This document shows, one piece after another, positions 27,628 through 36,708 of a DNA stretch of 64,000 nt. The position numbers and the translations under genes were made by a program. The DNA is taken from positions 3,038,001 through 3,102,000 of the forward strand of contig NZ_CP116615.1 in NCBI RefSeq assembly GCF_024832785.1. Direction: 5' to 3'. The notes beneath the pieces are model-generated. The model worked only from the letters and a program-made list of their open reading frames with translations, was not told where the DNA came from and did no database searches. Source of the stretch: Fontisphaera persica (GTDB lineage: Bacteria; Verrucomicrobiota; Verrucomicrobiia; Limisphaerales; Fontisphaeraceae). Within the stretch, counting starts at the first letter, position 1. Every line of letters starts with the position of its first letter.

Positions 27628-30569
27628 GGCTTGGCCAGAAAGCGGGTGCGCAAATCCTGGGAAGTCTCGGCCAGCGCGGCTTCAGCGCTGTAACCGCTCA
27701 TGTAAATAATTTTCAGTTCAGGATTTTTGGCGCGCAGCCGTCGTCCCAGCTCCAATCCGGTCATCCCTTGCGGCATGACCATGTCGGTAAGCAATAAATC
27801 AAATCGCCCTTGATATTCCTCCCACCGTTCCAGGGCCTCTGGCCCGGAGGCGGCCAGCACCACCTGATAACCACGGCGCTGCAACGCCGCTCCCACCAGC
27901 ATGCGCACCGGTGCCTCATCCTCCACCACGAGCAGCCGTTCGGTGCCGCCGGAAGGCGCTTCCTCGGTTTGAGCAGCCACCGGCGCCGGCCGCGCCGCAG
28001 GCTGGGCGGGCAGGAATATCCGAAATGTGGTACCCTTGCCGGCCTGGCTTTCCACCTCCACCCAGCCCTGATGCTGTTTAACGACGCCATAAACGGTGGC
28101 CAGCCCCAGGCCGGTGCCGCGGCCCGGTTCCTTGGTGGTGAAAAATGGCTCAAAAATGTGCCGCATCACTTCCGGAGTCATCCCGCAACCAGTATCCGTG
28201 ACCGTAAGGCAAACAAACTCTCCAGCGCGCCGCTCAGGATACGCCGACAAATCGCTTTGCGCGAATTCCACCGCGCTGGTGGCAAGGGTCAAGGTGCCTC
28301 CGTCGGGCATGGCATCACGAGCATTCACCGCCAGATTCACAATCACCTGGTCCAACATGCCCGGGTCAGCCAGCACCGCCGGCAATCCCGGCCCATAATG
28401 GAATTGCAGATGAATGTGTTCGCCAATGAGACGGCCCAAGATTTTGGTCAGATTGCTCACCAGCTCGTTAAGATTGATTTCCTGGGCCTGCATGGCCTGC
28501 TTGCGGCTGAAAAGGAGCAGCTTGCGCGTCAAGGCGCCCGCTCGATTCGCCGCTTCGGTAATCTGCTGGCACGCCTCGAGCAACTCCGGCCGATGCCCGA
28601 GGTCTTCCTCCAGAAAGCTGGCGTTGCCCTGGATGACCGTCAGGATGTTGTTGAAATCGTGCGCCACGCCGGCAGCCAACTGGCCAATGGCCTCCATCTT
28701 TTGCGCCTGGCGCAGTTGCGTTTCCAGCCGCTGCTGTTCCTCCTCGGCCCGTTTGCGGGCGGAGATGTCATAAATCGCTCCGTAAATGGCGTTGACCTGC
28801 CCAGCAGCATCCGGTTGATTCCTGGCAATATCCTGCACCCAGCAAACCGTGCCGTCGGCGCGCAGGATGCGATATTCCGATGCCGCCACGTACCCGGGCT
28901 GGCGCATTAATTTATGTCCCTCCTCCCGCACACGCGTGCGGTCTTCTGGATGAATCAAATCCCACCATAAACGGCGATGGGCATTAAAATCTGCCTCGGG
29001 GTAGCCCGTGATTTTTTCCACCTGCCCATGGAAAAAGACCGGTTTGAAGGTGGCCGGGTCCACCTGATAATAGATGCCGGCGGCGTTCTCCAAAAAATGG
29101 CGGTAGCGTGTCTCAAGCTGTGACACCTGGGCCATTTGTTCGCGGATAATTTTGGTTTGATGCCGTACCTGCCGCCGCAACAGGGCCACATAGCCCACGC
29201 CCAAAAGAATGCTCACTCCCAACAGGACCAGCGCCTTGGCTGCCCGTTGTAGCGTCCACCACGGGGGCGAGGCCACCACCACAATGTCCTCCAGCGCTCG
29301 CACCGCCAGAACCACGCTGCGCGGCTGGCGCTGCTCATCAGCGGTAATCCAGCACACGCCAGTCACACGCACCCGGCTGCCCGGCTTGAGATGTTCCAGA
29401 TTCTGGAGTTTCTTGTCCATCACAGCGTCCACCAATCCCTGGGAAGTGCGAATGGCCAGCCGGTCGCTATAGGCCAGGCGGGATATGTCGGCCAGTTCGC
29501 CCTCCAATTCCACCCGCTGGCCATCAAAGTCGCCTGTCATCAAATCTTTGAGCGTGGCGCGCACGGGCGCCGGCCAGGTGCCCGGCGGGCCATGGCGGAA
29601 TTGCGCATCCACCAATTCCGGCGAGTAATTCACAACCACCGGGAAGCCCACCACCTCCACCTGATTGCCCTCTTTCACCGCCTCGGAGGTGGCCGGCCGC
29701 ACGCGCACCCCGCCGCTCTTGTCCTGCACAAAAAAGGACCCATCAGCCAGCCGGAGTGTGACCACCCCCGCAACTTTTACCCGCTGCAGGGGGCCAAAAT
29801 CCGGGTTGAACCGCAGCAGGCCGGAAATGGGCTGCGCCGGCTGCGTGAAGGGATCCATCGTCTCCTGAATCAGCACCCTGACCTGGTTGAGGGACGGGAT
29901 GAACAATTGCATGCCGATGGCCTGGCGCCGATTGTTGAAAATCGTGCCGCAAGCGGCCTGGACACGCACCCGCGAATTGATTAATTGCTGGGGCAAATTT
30001 TGCACCAGATTCCGCGGAATTCGCGCATCGAAGTTGTAACCTCCTCCAGCCATTTTGAGACGCAGGTGGTATTCGTCTGTGTACACGGCACGAATCACAC
30101 CCTCCACCTCCACCCATTGACTGTCATAAGCCCCGCTGACCAATTGAAATAAAGGCACCACCACCGGGTTGGGCAGAGGTTGGATGCCCAAACGCTCCAC
30201 CCGCCGATACCCAATTATAGGCGCAAAATGTCCAGGCAAGGTAATGCCCTCCAATTCAACCCAGTCCCCCGCCATGGGGAGGAAATTGTTGCCAACATCC
30301 CCCACATAAATGCCGGCAGTTTCATCTTGAATAAAAAAGGACCGCCACGCCGGGTCCGCGTAAGTCACCACCCCCTGAACTCGAACCGGCAAGCCTCGCG
30401 CGGCCATCTCCAGCGGCAGCTTCCGAACTTGCTGGATGTTGGTGAGCAGTGTCGAGCTGCCGGGCACAGCCTCTTCGGCAGGGGCAGCCCCCGCAGTCCA
30501 GCCCGCGCAAGCGGCGAACCAGACCAGCAAGGCCATGCCCGTCCGAAATATGTTTCCGACACATTCCAC
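27531..30569 (-). CDS. Hybrid sensor histidine kinase with OB-fold-like extracytoplasmic sensor
   Basis: 1012 residues. A signal peptide (about 1-28) precedes ~400 exported residues made of repeated beta units of the form V-x-V-x-G-V-V-T...F-F-[IV]-Q-D-x-[TS]-[AG]-G-[IV]-x-V (at about 62-93 and 266-296, with related segments at ~150-210 and ~350-420), reminiscent of OB-fold domains. Then a membrane helix (about 440-462), a PAS domain (~490-600, ending [13 protein letters not shown]), HisKA with AHDFNNIL (~630), HATPase_c ([15 protein letters not shown]) and a C-terminal receiver (~880-1000) with phosphoacceptor Asp in [11 protein letters not shown]. No separate response regulator is adjacent. 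The ligand is unknown. Confidence 0.92.
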   Translation of the reverse strand: MECVGNIFRTGMALLVWFAACAGWTAGAAPAEEAVPGSSTLLTNIQQVRKLPLEMAARGLPVRVQGVVTYADPAWRSFFIQDETAGIYVGDVGNNFLPMAGDWVELEGITLPGHFAPIIGYRRVERLGIQPLPNPVVVPLFQLVSGAYDSQWVEVEGVIRAVYTDEYHLRLKMAGGGYNFDARIPRNLVQNLPQQLINSRVRVQAACGTIFNNRRQAIGMQLFIPSLNQVRVLIQETMDPFTQPAQPISGLLRFNPDFGPLQRVKVAGVVTLRLADGSFFVQDKSGGVRVRPATSEAVKEGNQVEVVGFPVVVNYSPELVDAQFRHGPPGTWPAPVRATLKDLMTGDFDGQRVELEGELADISRLAYSDRLAIRTSQGLVDAVMDKKLQNLEHLKPGSRVRVTGVCWITADEQRQPRSVVLAVRALEDIVVVASPPWWTLQRAAKALVLLGVSILLGVGYVALLRRQVRHQTKIIREQMAQVSQLETRYRHFLENAAGIYYQVDPATFKPVFFHGQVEKITGYPEADFNAHRRLWWDLIHPEDRTRVREEGHKLMRQPGYVAASEYRILRADGTVCWVQDIARNQPDAAGQVNAIYGAIYDISARKRAEEEQQRLETQLRQAQKMEAIGQLAAGVAHDFNNILTVIQGNASFLEEDLGHRPELLEACQQITEAANRAGALTRKLLLFSRKQAMQAQEINLNELVSNLTKILGRLIGEHIHLQFHYGPGLPAVLADPGMLDQVIVNLAVNARDAMPDGGTLTLATSAVEFAQSDLSAYPERRAGEFVCLTVTDTGCGMTPEVMRHIFEPFFTTKEPGRGTGLGLATVYGVVKQHQGWVEVESQAGKGTTFRIFLPAQPAARPAPVAAQTEEAPSGGTERLLVVEDEAPVRMLVGAALQRRGYQVVLAASGPEALERWEEYQGRFDLLLTDMVMPQGMTGLELGRRLRAKNPELKIIYMSGYSAEAALAETSQDLRTRFLAKPYATAALLKLVRDVLDGRPMETASAGGMQRAL

Positions 30570-30790
30570 TTACCCTTAAAAACAGCATTTTACATGCCGT
30601 TTCCTGCTTTGTAGAGTTGACTGTCCGAATGTTCCCTGCCTTTGTGGATATTTCTCAACTTTGGCCAGACCTTGGGGGATGTGCAAGAAGGTTAAGGAAT
30701 CAAATGGGACGGGCTGGTCCCTGCTCCCACCTGCTCCATGGCGAAGGTAAGAACAACGGCTAGGGCCAGAAGTCCCTAGGCTGTTGGGAA

Positions 30791-32152
30791 TTATTCCGCT
30801 TCCAAGCCAAGGATGGCCGGGTCCCCGTGCAAAGCGAAATTGCCAGCACGGGTGATGCGCACCGGCAAAAGCTGGCCGATGTGCCGCTCTGACCCCTCAA
30901 AAATCACAATTTTATTGCACCGCGTCCGGCCCATGAGACGAGCCGGGTTGCGCTTGCTAGGGCCTTCCACCAGGATTTCCACGGTTTTGCCCACCATGGC
31001 CTGATAACGGCGGGCTGCCACCTCGTTGACCACTGCCATGAGACGTGCATGACGCTCTTCCTTAACTTCCTGTGGCAGTTGTCCTTCCATCATGGCGGCG
31101 GGTGTATCCCGGCGCGGGCTGTACTTGAACAAAAAGGCTTGGTCAAACTCTGCCTCGCGCACCAGCGAAAGCGTCTGCTCAAAATCTTCCTCCGTTTCGC
31201 CCGGAAAACCCGCAATCAAGTCTGTGGCAATGCCCATGCCGGGGTTGACCTGGCGCAGTTTCCGCACAATTTCCAAAAAACGCTCGCGGGTATAGCCGCG
31301 GTGCATCAACTTGAGCACGCGGTTGCTGCCGCTTTGGGCGGGGAGATGGGCACTTTCGGCCAGTTTGGGCAGGCGGGCGTAGGCCTCCACCAAATCGTCA
31401 CCGTAACCTTTAGGATGGGGGGCGGTGAACCGGAGGCGTTCCAGCCCTTCAATTTCATGCACCGCCTCCAAAAGTTGCACAAACGGCGACTTGCCGTCGC
31501 GCATGGGAATCATGCGGCGGCCATAACTGGTAACAATTTGCCCCAGCAGCGTGATTTCTTTTACCCCATGCTGCACCAGCTCGCGGCATTCGGCCACGAT
31601 GTCCTCCAGCGGGCGGCTGCGTTCCTGGCCGCGAGTGTAGGGGACGATGCAAAAAGTGCAGTACTGGTTGCACCCTTGCATGATGCTCACAAAGGCGGTG
31701 GGCGCCTTGGGGCCGCTGCCTGAGAGGAGATGCTCCCGAATCTTGCCCTCGCTGGCCGGCTCCTCGCCAATGTCCACAGCCTTGGCGCGCTGGCCATTGA
31801 GCAGCTCGTCCAGGTACTCGCCCGTCCGGTGAAACTTTTGCGTGCCCAGAATCAAATCCACATCCGGCAGGCGGTCCAGCAAAGCGGCGCCGCGGCTTTG
31901 CGCCATACAACCGAGAAATCCCACCACGACGCCCGGACGGCGGCGCTTTTGCTCGGCCACCAGCGAGCGCATTTTATTGAGCGCCTTTTGCTCGGCAAAA
32001 TCGCGCACGCTGCAAGTGTTCAGCAAAATGACGTCGGCCGTCTCCTCCGAAGGCGCCAGGGTATAGCCGCGGGCCACCAGTTGGGCCGCGACGGCTTCGG
32101 AGTCGCGGGCGTTCATCTGGCAGCCGTAGGTTTTAATATAAACGCTGGGCAT
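30791..32152 (-). CDS. miaB: tRNA-2-methylthio-N6-isopentenyladenosine synthase
   Basis: 453 residues from MPSVYIKTYGCQMN. The three N-terminal cysteines of the auxiliary 4Fe-4S cluster are C11, C47 and C82; the radical-SAM CxxxCxxC is C161-C165-C168 (CNQYCTFC); the C-terminus is a TRAM domain (VEGPSKRNPARLMGRTRCNKIVIFEG). It methylthiolates i6A37 in tRNAs reading UNN codons. The TTYGCQMN and Ser/Asn context fits MiaB better than MtaB. It begins 28 bp after typA in the same direction. An in-frame extension to 32197 is judged non-coding. Confidence 0.96.
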   Translation of the reverse strand: MPSVYIKTYGCQMNARDSEAVAAQLVARGYTLAPSEETADVILLNTCSVRDFAEQKALNKMRSLVAEQKRRRPGVVVGFLGCMAQSRGAALLDRLPDVDLILGTQKFHRTGEYLDELLNGQRAKAVDIGEEPASEGKIREHLLSGSGPKAPTAFVSIMQGCNQYCTFCIVPYTRGQERSRPLEDIVAECRELVQHGVKEITLLGQIVTSYGRRMIPMRDGKSPFVQLLEAVHEIEGLERLRFTAPHPKGYGDDLVEAYARLPKLAESAHLPAQSGSNRVLKLMHRGYTRERFLEIVRKLRQVNPGMGIATDLIAGFPGETEEDFEQTLSLVREAEFDQAFLFKYSPRRDTPAAMMEGQLPQEVKEERHARLMAVVNEVAARRYQAMVGKTVEILVEGPSKRNPARLMGRTRCNKIVIFEGSERHIGQLLPVRITRAGNFALHGDPAILGLEAE

Positions 32153-32180
32153 CTGCAGGCCTCGGCCATGGGCGCAGGGT

Positions 32181-34022
32181 TCAAGCCGCCGGCGCAATCA
32201 CGCGCACCCCGCCTTTCTGGGCGGCGCGCTTGCGTTTGGTTTCATCTAATTCCTTTTTGCGCAAACGCAAGCTTTTGGGCGTGGCTTCCACGTACTCGTC
32301 CGGCCCAATATATTCCAGGGCACGTTCCAGCGACATCTTCAAAGGCGGCTCCAATTGGATGCCTTTGCCTTCGCCCTGGGAGCGCATGTTGGTCAGGTGC
32401 TTGGTCTTGCAGGGATTGACCGGAATGTCGTTTTCCCGCGCATTCTCGCCCACAATCATGCCTTTGTACACGCGGTCCCCCGGCTCGATGAACAACCGGC
32501 CGCGCTCCTGGTTCATGTTCAGCGCGTACGCGGTGGCGATGCCGTCCTCGATGCTGACCAGCGAGCCGTTTTTGCGCGAGATGATTTCGCCGCGGAAAGG
32601 GCCGTACTCGTGAAACAGGTGGCTCATCACCCCCAGGCCGCGGGTCATGTTGACCAGGTCCGTCTCGAAGCCGATGAGGCCGCGCATGGGAATCAGCGCC
32701 TCGATGGTCACGTGCTCGCCGTGATGGTCCATGTGGGTGATTTCCGCCTTGCGGTTGGACAGGTTTTCCAGCACCGCCCCCATGTATTCCTTGGGGATTT
32801 CCAGGAACATCTTTTCAATCGGCTCCAGCAGGTTGCCCGCGGCGTCCTGGCGGAAGATGACTTCGGGCCGGGAAACCAGCACTTCGTAGCCCTCACGGCG
32901 CATCTGCTCGACGAGAATGGCGATTTGCATTTCGCCGCGGCCGCTGACGTTGAAAATATTGGGGGCGTCCGTGTCCTCCACTCGCAGGGAAACATTGGTG
33001 CGCAGCTCCTTGAGCAGGCGTTCCTTGAGATGGCGCGCGGTGACCAGGCTGCCCTCCGTGCCGGCCAGCGGGCCGTCATTCACGGCAAACTGCATTTGGA
33101 TGGTAGGCGGGTCAATCGGCACAAACGGCAGGGCGGGCCGCTCCTCGGAATCCGCAATGGTTTCGCCGATGAACACCTCTTCAAAGCCGGTCACGCCCAC
33201 AATGTCGCCGGCATGCGCCTCGGGCACTTCAATCCGCTTGAGGCCCTCGAAGTGGAAAATGGCGGTGATTTTGCCCGGCGTCTTCACGCCGTTGCCGTGC
33301 AGGCAAACCGCATTGTCGCCCACCTTGATTTTGCCGCTGTAAATCTTGCCAAAAGCAATGCGGCCCAGATAATCCGAGTAATCCAGGTTGGCCACCAGCA
33401 GTTGAAAACCCTCCCCTGCGCGGGCTCGCGGCGGCGGGATGTGCCGGACAATGGCCTCAAACAGCGGCCCCATGTGGTCGGTGGTGTCCTCCAGCTTTTC
33501 CCGGGCGTAACCGTCCTTGGCGCTGGCGTAAATTACCGGAAAATCCAGTTGCTCATCGGTGGCATGGAGCGACAGGAACAAATCAAACACCTGGTCCAGC
33601 ACGCGGTGGGGCTGGGCGTTCTCGCGGTCAATTTTGTTGATGACCACGATGGGTTTGGCGCCGGCTTCCAGCGCCTTGCGCAGCACAAAGCGCGTCTGCG
33701 CCTGGGGCCCCTCCGCCGCGTCCACCACCAGCAGCACGCCGTCAATCATGTTCATGATGCGCTCGACTTCACCGCCAAAGTCGGCGTGCCCCGGCGTGTC
33801 CACGATGTTGATGTGGTAGTCTTTGTATTTGAAGGCGGCGTTTTTGGCGCGGATGGTGATGCCCTTCTCGCGCTCCAAATCCATGGAATCCATGATGCGC
33901 TCCTCGGCCGCAATGGCCTGGTTGGCGCGGAAGGTGCCCGACTGTTTCAACAAGCAATCCACCAACGTGGTCTTGCCATGATCCACGTGGGCAATGATCG
34001 CGATATTGCGAATATGCTGCAT
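32181..34022 (-). CDS. typA: Ribosome-associated GTPase TypA/BipA
   Basis: 613 residues, full length. GTPase motifs: G1 AHVDHGKTT (11-19), G2/G3 ending [16 protein letters not shown]4 NKIDREN. Domains II, III and V and the BipA C-terminal domain follow. It acts in 50S subunit assembly and stress or cold adaptation, with a ribosome-binding mode like EF-G and LepA. The ATG at 34022 has no Shine-Dalgarno; the preceding bases are T/A rich. It is first of a likely typA-miaB unit. Confidence 0.97.
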   Translation of the reverse strand: MQHIRNIAIIAHVDHGKTTLVDCLLKQSGTFRANQAIAAEERIMDSMDLEREKGITIRAKNAAFKYKDYHINIVDTPGHADFGGEVERIMNMIDGVLLVVDAAEGPQAQTRFVLRKALEAGAKPIVVINKIDRENAQPHRVLDQVFDLFLSLHATDEQLDFPVIYASAKDGYAREKLEDTTDHMGPLFEAIVRHIPPPRARAGEGFQLLVANLDYSDYLGRIAFGKIYSGKIKVGDNAVCLHGNGVKTPGKITAIFHFEGLKRIEVPEAHAGDIVGVTGFEEVFIGETIADSEERPALPFVPIDPPTIQMQFAVNDGPLAGTEGSLVTARHLKERLLKELRTNVSLRVEDTDAPNIFNVSGRGEMQIAILVEQMRREGYEVLVSRPEVIFRQDAAGNLLEPIEKMFLEIPKEYMGAVLENLSNRKAEITHMDHHGEHVTIEALIPMRGLIGFETDLVNMTRGLGVMSHLFHEYGPFRGEIISRKNGSLVSIEDGIATAYALNMNQERGRLFIEPGDRVYKGMIVGENARENDIPVNPCKTKHLTNMRSQGEGKGIQLEPPLKMSLERALEYIGPDEYVEATPKSLRLRKKELDETKRKRAAQKGGVRVIAPAA

Positions 34023-34383
34023 AAAATTACTGACGGCGGCGGCTGAATGGCCGCCTGCCTAATATACACCGAAGGCCAGGGTTTGGCTGCCTCCGTGACG
34101 CCGCGGGATGCGCTGACCCCGGCGGGCAGCGTAGTGTGCCCTTTTTCCGCCAAACGTCAAGTGGCGGCAAAACACCATTCCCTGCCCCCCTCCACCAGGC
34201 CCCCGAAAAGAGCGGTTGCCGACGCTGTTCCTGGGGGACGGCCCGCCGCCGAACCTTGACGCCATGCAAGGCCCATTTTCATGAGCTTTTCGTGGAGAGA
34301 GGACCACGGGCATGCCTTCTCCCGCTGAACGAAGAACCCCTTGCCGGGAAGCTTGAGAGCCATGCCTCCGGAACCTGGCACCC
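34023..34383 (-). other. Gene-free interval upstream of typA
   Basis: 361 bp between the typA start and the end of the sigma-factor cassette, both on the minus strand. I see no supportable gene. A TATATT hexamer on the minus strand (34066-34061) could be a typA -10 box, 38 bases before the ATG, but no good -35 lies at the right distance. The rest is GC-rich and without clear hairpin plus T-run. Confidence 0.4.
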
Positions 34384-34842
34384 CTACCGTCCCGGAGCGT
34401 TTTCCGGTTTTTCCGGTTTATCCGGCTTCTCCAATTTGCGGAGGCGCTCCGCAAAGGCGCGGCGCTGGGCCGGAGTTAATTCCGCCTCAATGTTGCGATG
34501 CAACTGGCGCAACGCCTGCTGCAATTCCTGCCGCGTATTGGACTGGATGCGGGCCACTTCCTGCGTGAAAACCTGGAAGTGTTTTTCCAGCGCTTCCGCC
34601 TGCTCCGCCGTGGGCCGGATGGCGCGCAGGTAACTGGCCTTGCGGCTCTCTCCCCAGCGCCGCGTCAGATTATCTGTGCGCGCCGGTTTGTTGGTGGCGG
34701 CAGGCGTCAGGATTTCGGCGGAAGTCGCCGGCGTTTCCTGCCGGCTGACGCTACGCTGGCCAATTACCACCCCCGCGGCCATTCCCAGGCCAAAGAGGGC
34801 CACCAGGGCCAGGCCGGTTTTCCATGCCACCCAGTTCACCAT
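34384..34842 (-). CDS. Membrane-anchored Spy/CnrX-like periplasmic helical protein
   Basis: 152 residues. One N-terminal membrane segment (about 9-27, ALVALFGLGMAAGVVIG) is followed by a Thr/Pro linker and a long helical region with RPTAEQAEALEKHFQVFTQEV and AELTPAQRRAFAERLRKLE. The LTPxQRxxF pattern is that of periplasmic Spy/CnrX/ZraP-like chaperone-sensor proteins. It ends in a Lys/Pro-rich tail. It overlaps the preceding 93-residue membrane protein by 7 bp and is third in the cassette headed by an ECF sigma factor, suggesting an envelope-stress role. Assignment is by pattern only. Confidence 0.65.
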   Translation of the reverse strand: MVNWVAWKTGLALVALFGLGMAAGVVIGQRSVSRQETPATSAEILTPAATNKPARTDNLTRRWGESRKASYLRAIRPTAEQAEALEKHFQVFTQEVARIQSNTRQELQQALRQLHRNIEAELTPAQRRAFAERLRKLEKPDKPEKPENAPGR

Positions 34843-35117
34843 GTCAAAGCCTCCTCCATGACCACTTCGGTCAAATCAGGCTCCCACTCATTGACCGGCA
34901 GGATGAACCAGCACAGCAATACAATGAGCGTGGCCACCGGCAGGGCGCGCACGGACATCTGCCACCACAACTCCAAAGACACCGTGGGCGCGGCGGACAA
35001 GCGCGACAAGACGCGCGTATAAAAGCCCGGCGGCGGCTCGCCTGCGGGCCCGGGTGTGGGCCAGCGCCGCCGTGCGGCCGTGCTCAAATGTTGCCAGGGG
35101 GATTGGCCAGTTTTCAT
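34836..35117 (-). CDS. Small single-pass membrane protein, candidate anti-sigma factor
   Basis: 93 residues from the ATG at 35117, which overlaps the ECF sigma stop as ATGA. The first ~50 residues are soluble and basic, with PPPGFYTRVLSRL, a stretch seen in small anti-sigma-like proteins; one membrane helix (about 56-74, VRALPVATLIVLLCWFIL) follows and a short acidic tail ends outside. No HxxxCxxC zinc motif of ZAS anti-sigma factors is present. Position and topology argue for an anti-sigma factor; sequence alone does not prove it. Confidence 0.6.
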   Translation of the reverse strand: MKTGQSPWQHLSTAARRRWPTPGPAGEPPPGFYTRVLSRLSAAPTVSLELWWQMSVRALPVATLIVLLCWFILPVNEWEPDLTEVVMEEALTW

Positions 35118-35719
35118 AACTTTGACCCCATGCGTTGCATCCAAATCTTTAATTTACGCCGCGCCCGGAAAGCCCGCACGCGAATGGCCACGCTGGACCA
35201 CCCGGTCAACTGCTGCACCTCAGTGGCCGTCCGCCCTTCCAGGTCCAGCATCTCAATGACCACCCGCTCCTCCGGCGCGAGCCGGGAGAGGAGTTTCCGG
35301 GCCAGCTCCACCGTGCCCGCCTGCAGGTCGGCCAGCCGTTCGGGCGATTCCAAACTCTGCTCTAGCGCCTGCGCCTCTTCTTCGGTCAAATCGGCCAGGC
35401 GCAGCTCTTTATTGCGCACCTCGGCCCGCAAATAATCCAGGCATTGATTGGTGGCAATCCGTGCCAGCCAATGCCGCAGCGGAGCGCGCTCGCGCCAGGC
35501 GCCCAGTTTGTCAAAAAACTTGATGAATACTTCCTGCGCCACGTCCTCTTCCGCCGGCGGCGGAATGCGCCGCGCGCGGATGATGGCCATGACCGTGGGA
35601 TAAAGGGCCTGCATCAAGGCGCGCGCCGCCGACTCGTCGCGCCGGAGCAACCAGGCTTGCGCCCAGCGTTTAAGGTCGGCATCCGCAGCTTCGACTTGAG
35701 CCTCTGCATCCCAGGGCAC
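35114..35719 (-). CDS. ECF (sigma-70 family) RNA polymerase sigma factor
   Basis: 201 residues, apparent GTG start at 35719. Sigma region 2 (about 25-95) contains EEDVAQEVFIKFFDKLGAW and HWLARIATNQCLDYLR; region 4 (about 135-190) contains LAPEERVVIEMLDLEGRTATEVQQLTGWSSVAIRVRAFRARRKL. No long C-terminal extension. It is first in an overlapping cassette with the 93- and 152-residue membrane proteins and is divergent from the DUF4412-like gene across a 122-bp region, which may hold its own promoter. Confidence 0.93.
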   Translation of the reverse strand: MPWDAEAQVEAADADLKRWAQAWLLRRDESAARALMQALYPTVMAIIRARRIPPPAEEDVAQEVFIKFFDKLGAWRERAPLRHWLARIATNQCLDYLRAEVRNKELRLADLTEEEAQALEQSLESPERLADLQAGTVELARKLLSRLAPEERVVIEMLDLEGRTATEVQQLTGWSSVAIRVRAFRARRKLKIWMQRMGSKL

Positions 35720-35841
35720 CCGGTTAATTTAACGAAGGGGCAGGCGGGGGTGTTACTAAAAAATGAGCGCGCACCCTCCTCCAAAACGGCCCATTATTTG
35801 CTGGCTAAAAGACCAAAAGCGGCTATGTTTGGCCGACATTT

Positions 35842-36585
35842 ATGAAAAATCTATTCCGGCCAGCAGTCCTCCTGGTTGCCATCCTTGCCCTGCCCCTCAC
35901 GGGTTACCCGCAAATCGGCGGCCCGAATCCCGGTTCAGCCTTTGATGTGGCGTTCACCAAATTATTTGGGGACATCAAAGGTTTCAGTGCCAAGTCCGAC
36001 ATTGCGCTCAAAGAGGCCAAGGGCGTCACCACCCTCGCGGCCAACTTTGCCATGCTCGACGACAAAATCCGCATGGACATGGATTTGGGGCAAATCAAAG
36101 GGCCGGACGTCCCCCCCGACATGGCTGCCCAATTAAAAGGGATGGGGATGGACAAAATCTCCACCATCGTGGACACCAAAGCCAAACGTGTGCAGCTTAT
36201 CTACCCCACCGCCAAGGCCTACGCTGACATGCCCCTGCCCCAAGAACAGGCGGCAGCACTGGAAAAAGAGCCCAAAATGGAGCGCACCAAGCTGGGTGAA
36301 GAGAAGGTGGAAGGCCACGATTGCATCAAGTACCGCTACACCTTCGAGGATGACCAGGGCAAAAAGCGCGAGGCCCTCGTCTGGCAGGCCGCCAAGCTCA
36401 AAGACTTTCCCGTCAAAATCCAAACCACCGAGAAGGGCAACGAAATCACCATCCTCTACAAAGACATCAAACTGGACCGCCCGGCCGCCAGCCAATTCGC
36501 GGTGCCAGACGATTTCACCAAATACGCCGGCATGATGGAATTGATGCAGGGCGTGATGATGAAGCAGATGCAGGTGCCGCGGTAA
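35842..36585 (+). CDS. Exported DUF4412-like protein
   Basis: 247 residues with a signal peptide (about 1-22, MKNLFRPAVLLVAILALPLTG). The mature part is a beta-rich domain with lines such as KGFSAKSDIALKE, MDMDLGQIKG, KISTIVDTKAKRVQLIYPTAKAYADMPL and GHDCIKYRYTFED, resembling DUF4412 and LolA/LppX-like lipid-binding folds. The C-terminus is Met-rich (MMELMQGVMMKQMQ). It is divergent from the ECF sigma gene. Function unknown; a periplasmic lipid- or lipoprotein-handling role is a guess from the fold pattern. Confidence 0.7.
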   Translation: MKNLFRPAVLLVAILALPLTGYPQIGGPNPGSAFDVAFTKLFGDIKGFSAKSDIALKEAKGVTTLAANFAMLDDKIRMDMDLGQIKGPDVPPDMAAQLKGMGMDKISTIVDTKAKRVQLIYPTAKAYADMPLPQEQAAALEKEPKMERTKLGEEKVEGHDCIKYRYTFEDDQGKKREALVWQAAKLKDFPVKIQTTEKGNEITILYKDIKLDRPAASQFAVPDDFTKYAGMMELMQGVMMKQMQVPR

Positions 36586-36708
36586 ACCGCCGCCGCAGGC
36601 TGTCCTTGAGTTGTCAAGCGGCGGCCGCGTGGATATATTGGGGCACTTGAGGGCGGACATTGCCCGTTCAGAAGGCGCTCGCCTCGAGCCATTTACCTCT
36701 CTGCGGAC

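Noticed and set aside
30760-30779. Hairpin CTAGGG/CCCTAG after miaB as a terminator
   Set aside because: Only six base pairs with an eight-base loop and no T-run on the minus strand.
36587-36624. CCGCCGC...GCGGCGG inverted repeat after the DUF4412-like gene
   Set aside because: The loop is 24 bases and no T-run follows; too weak to call a terminator.
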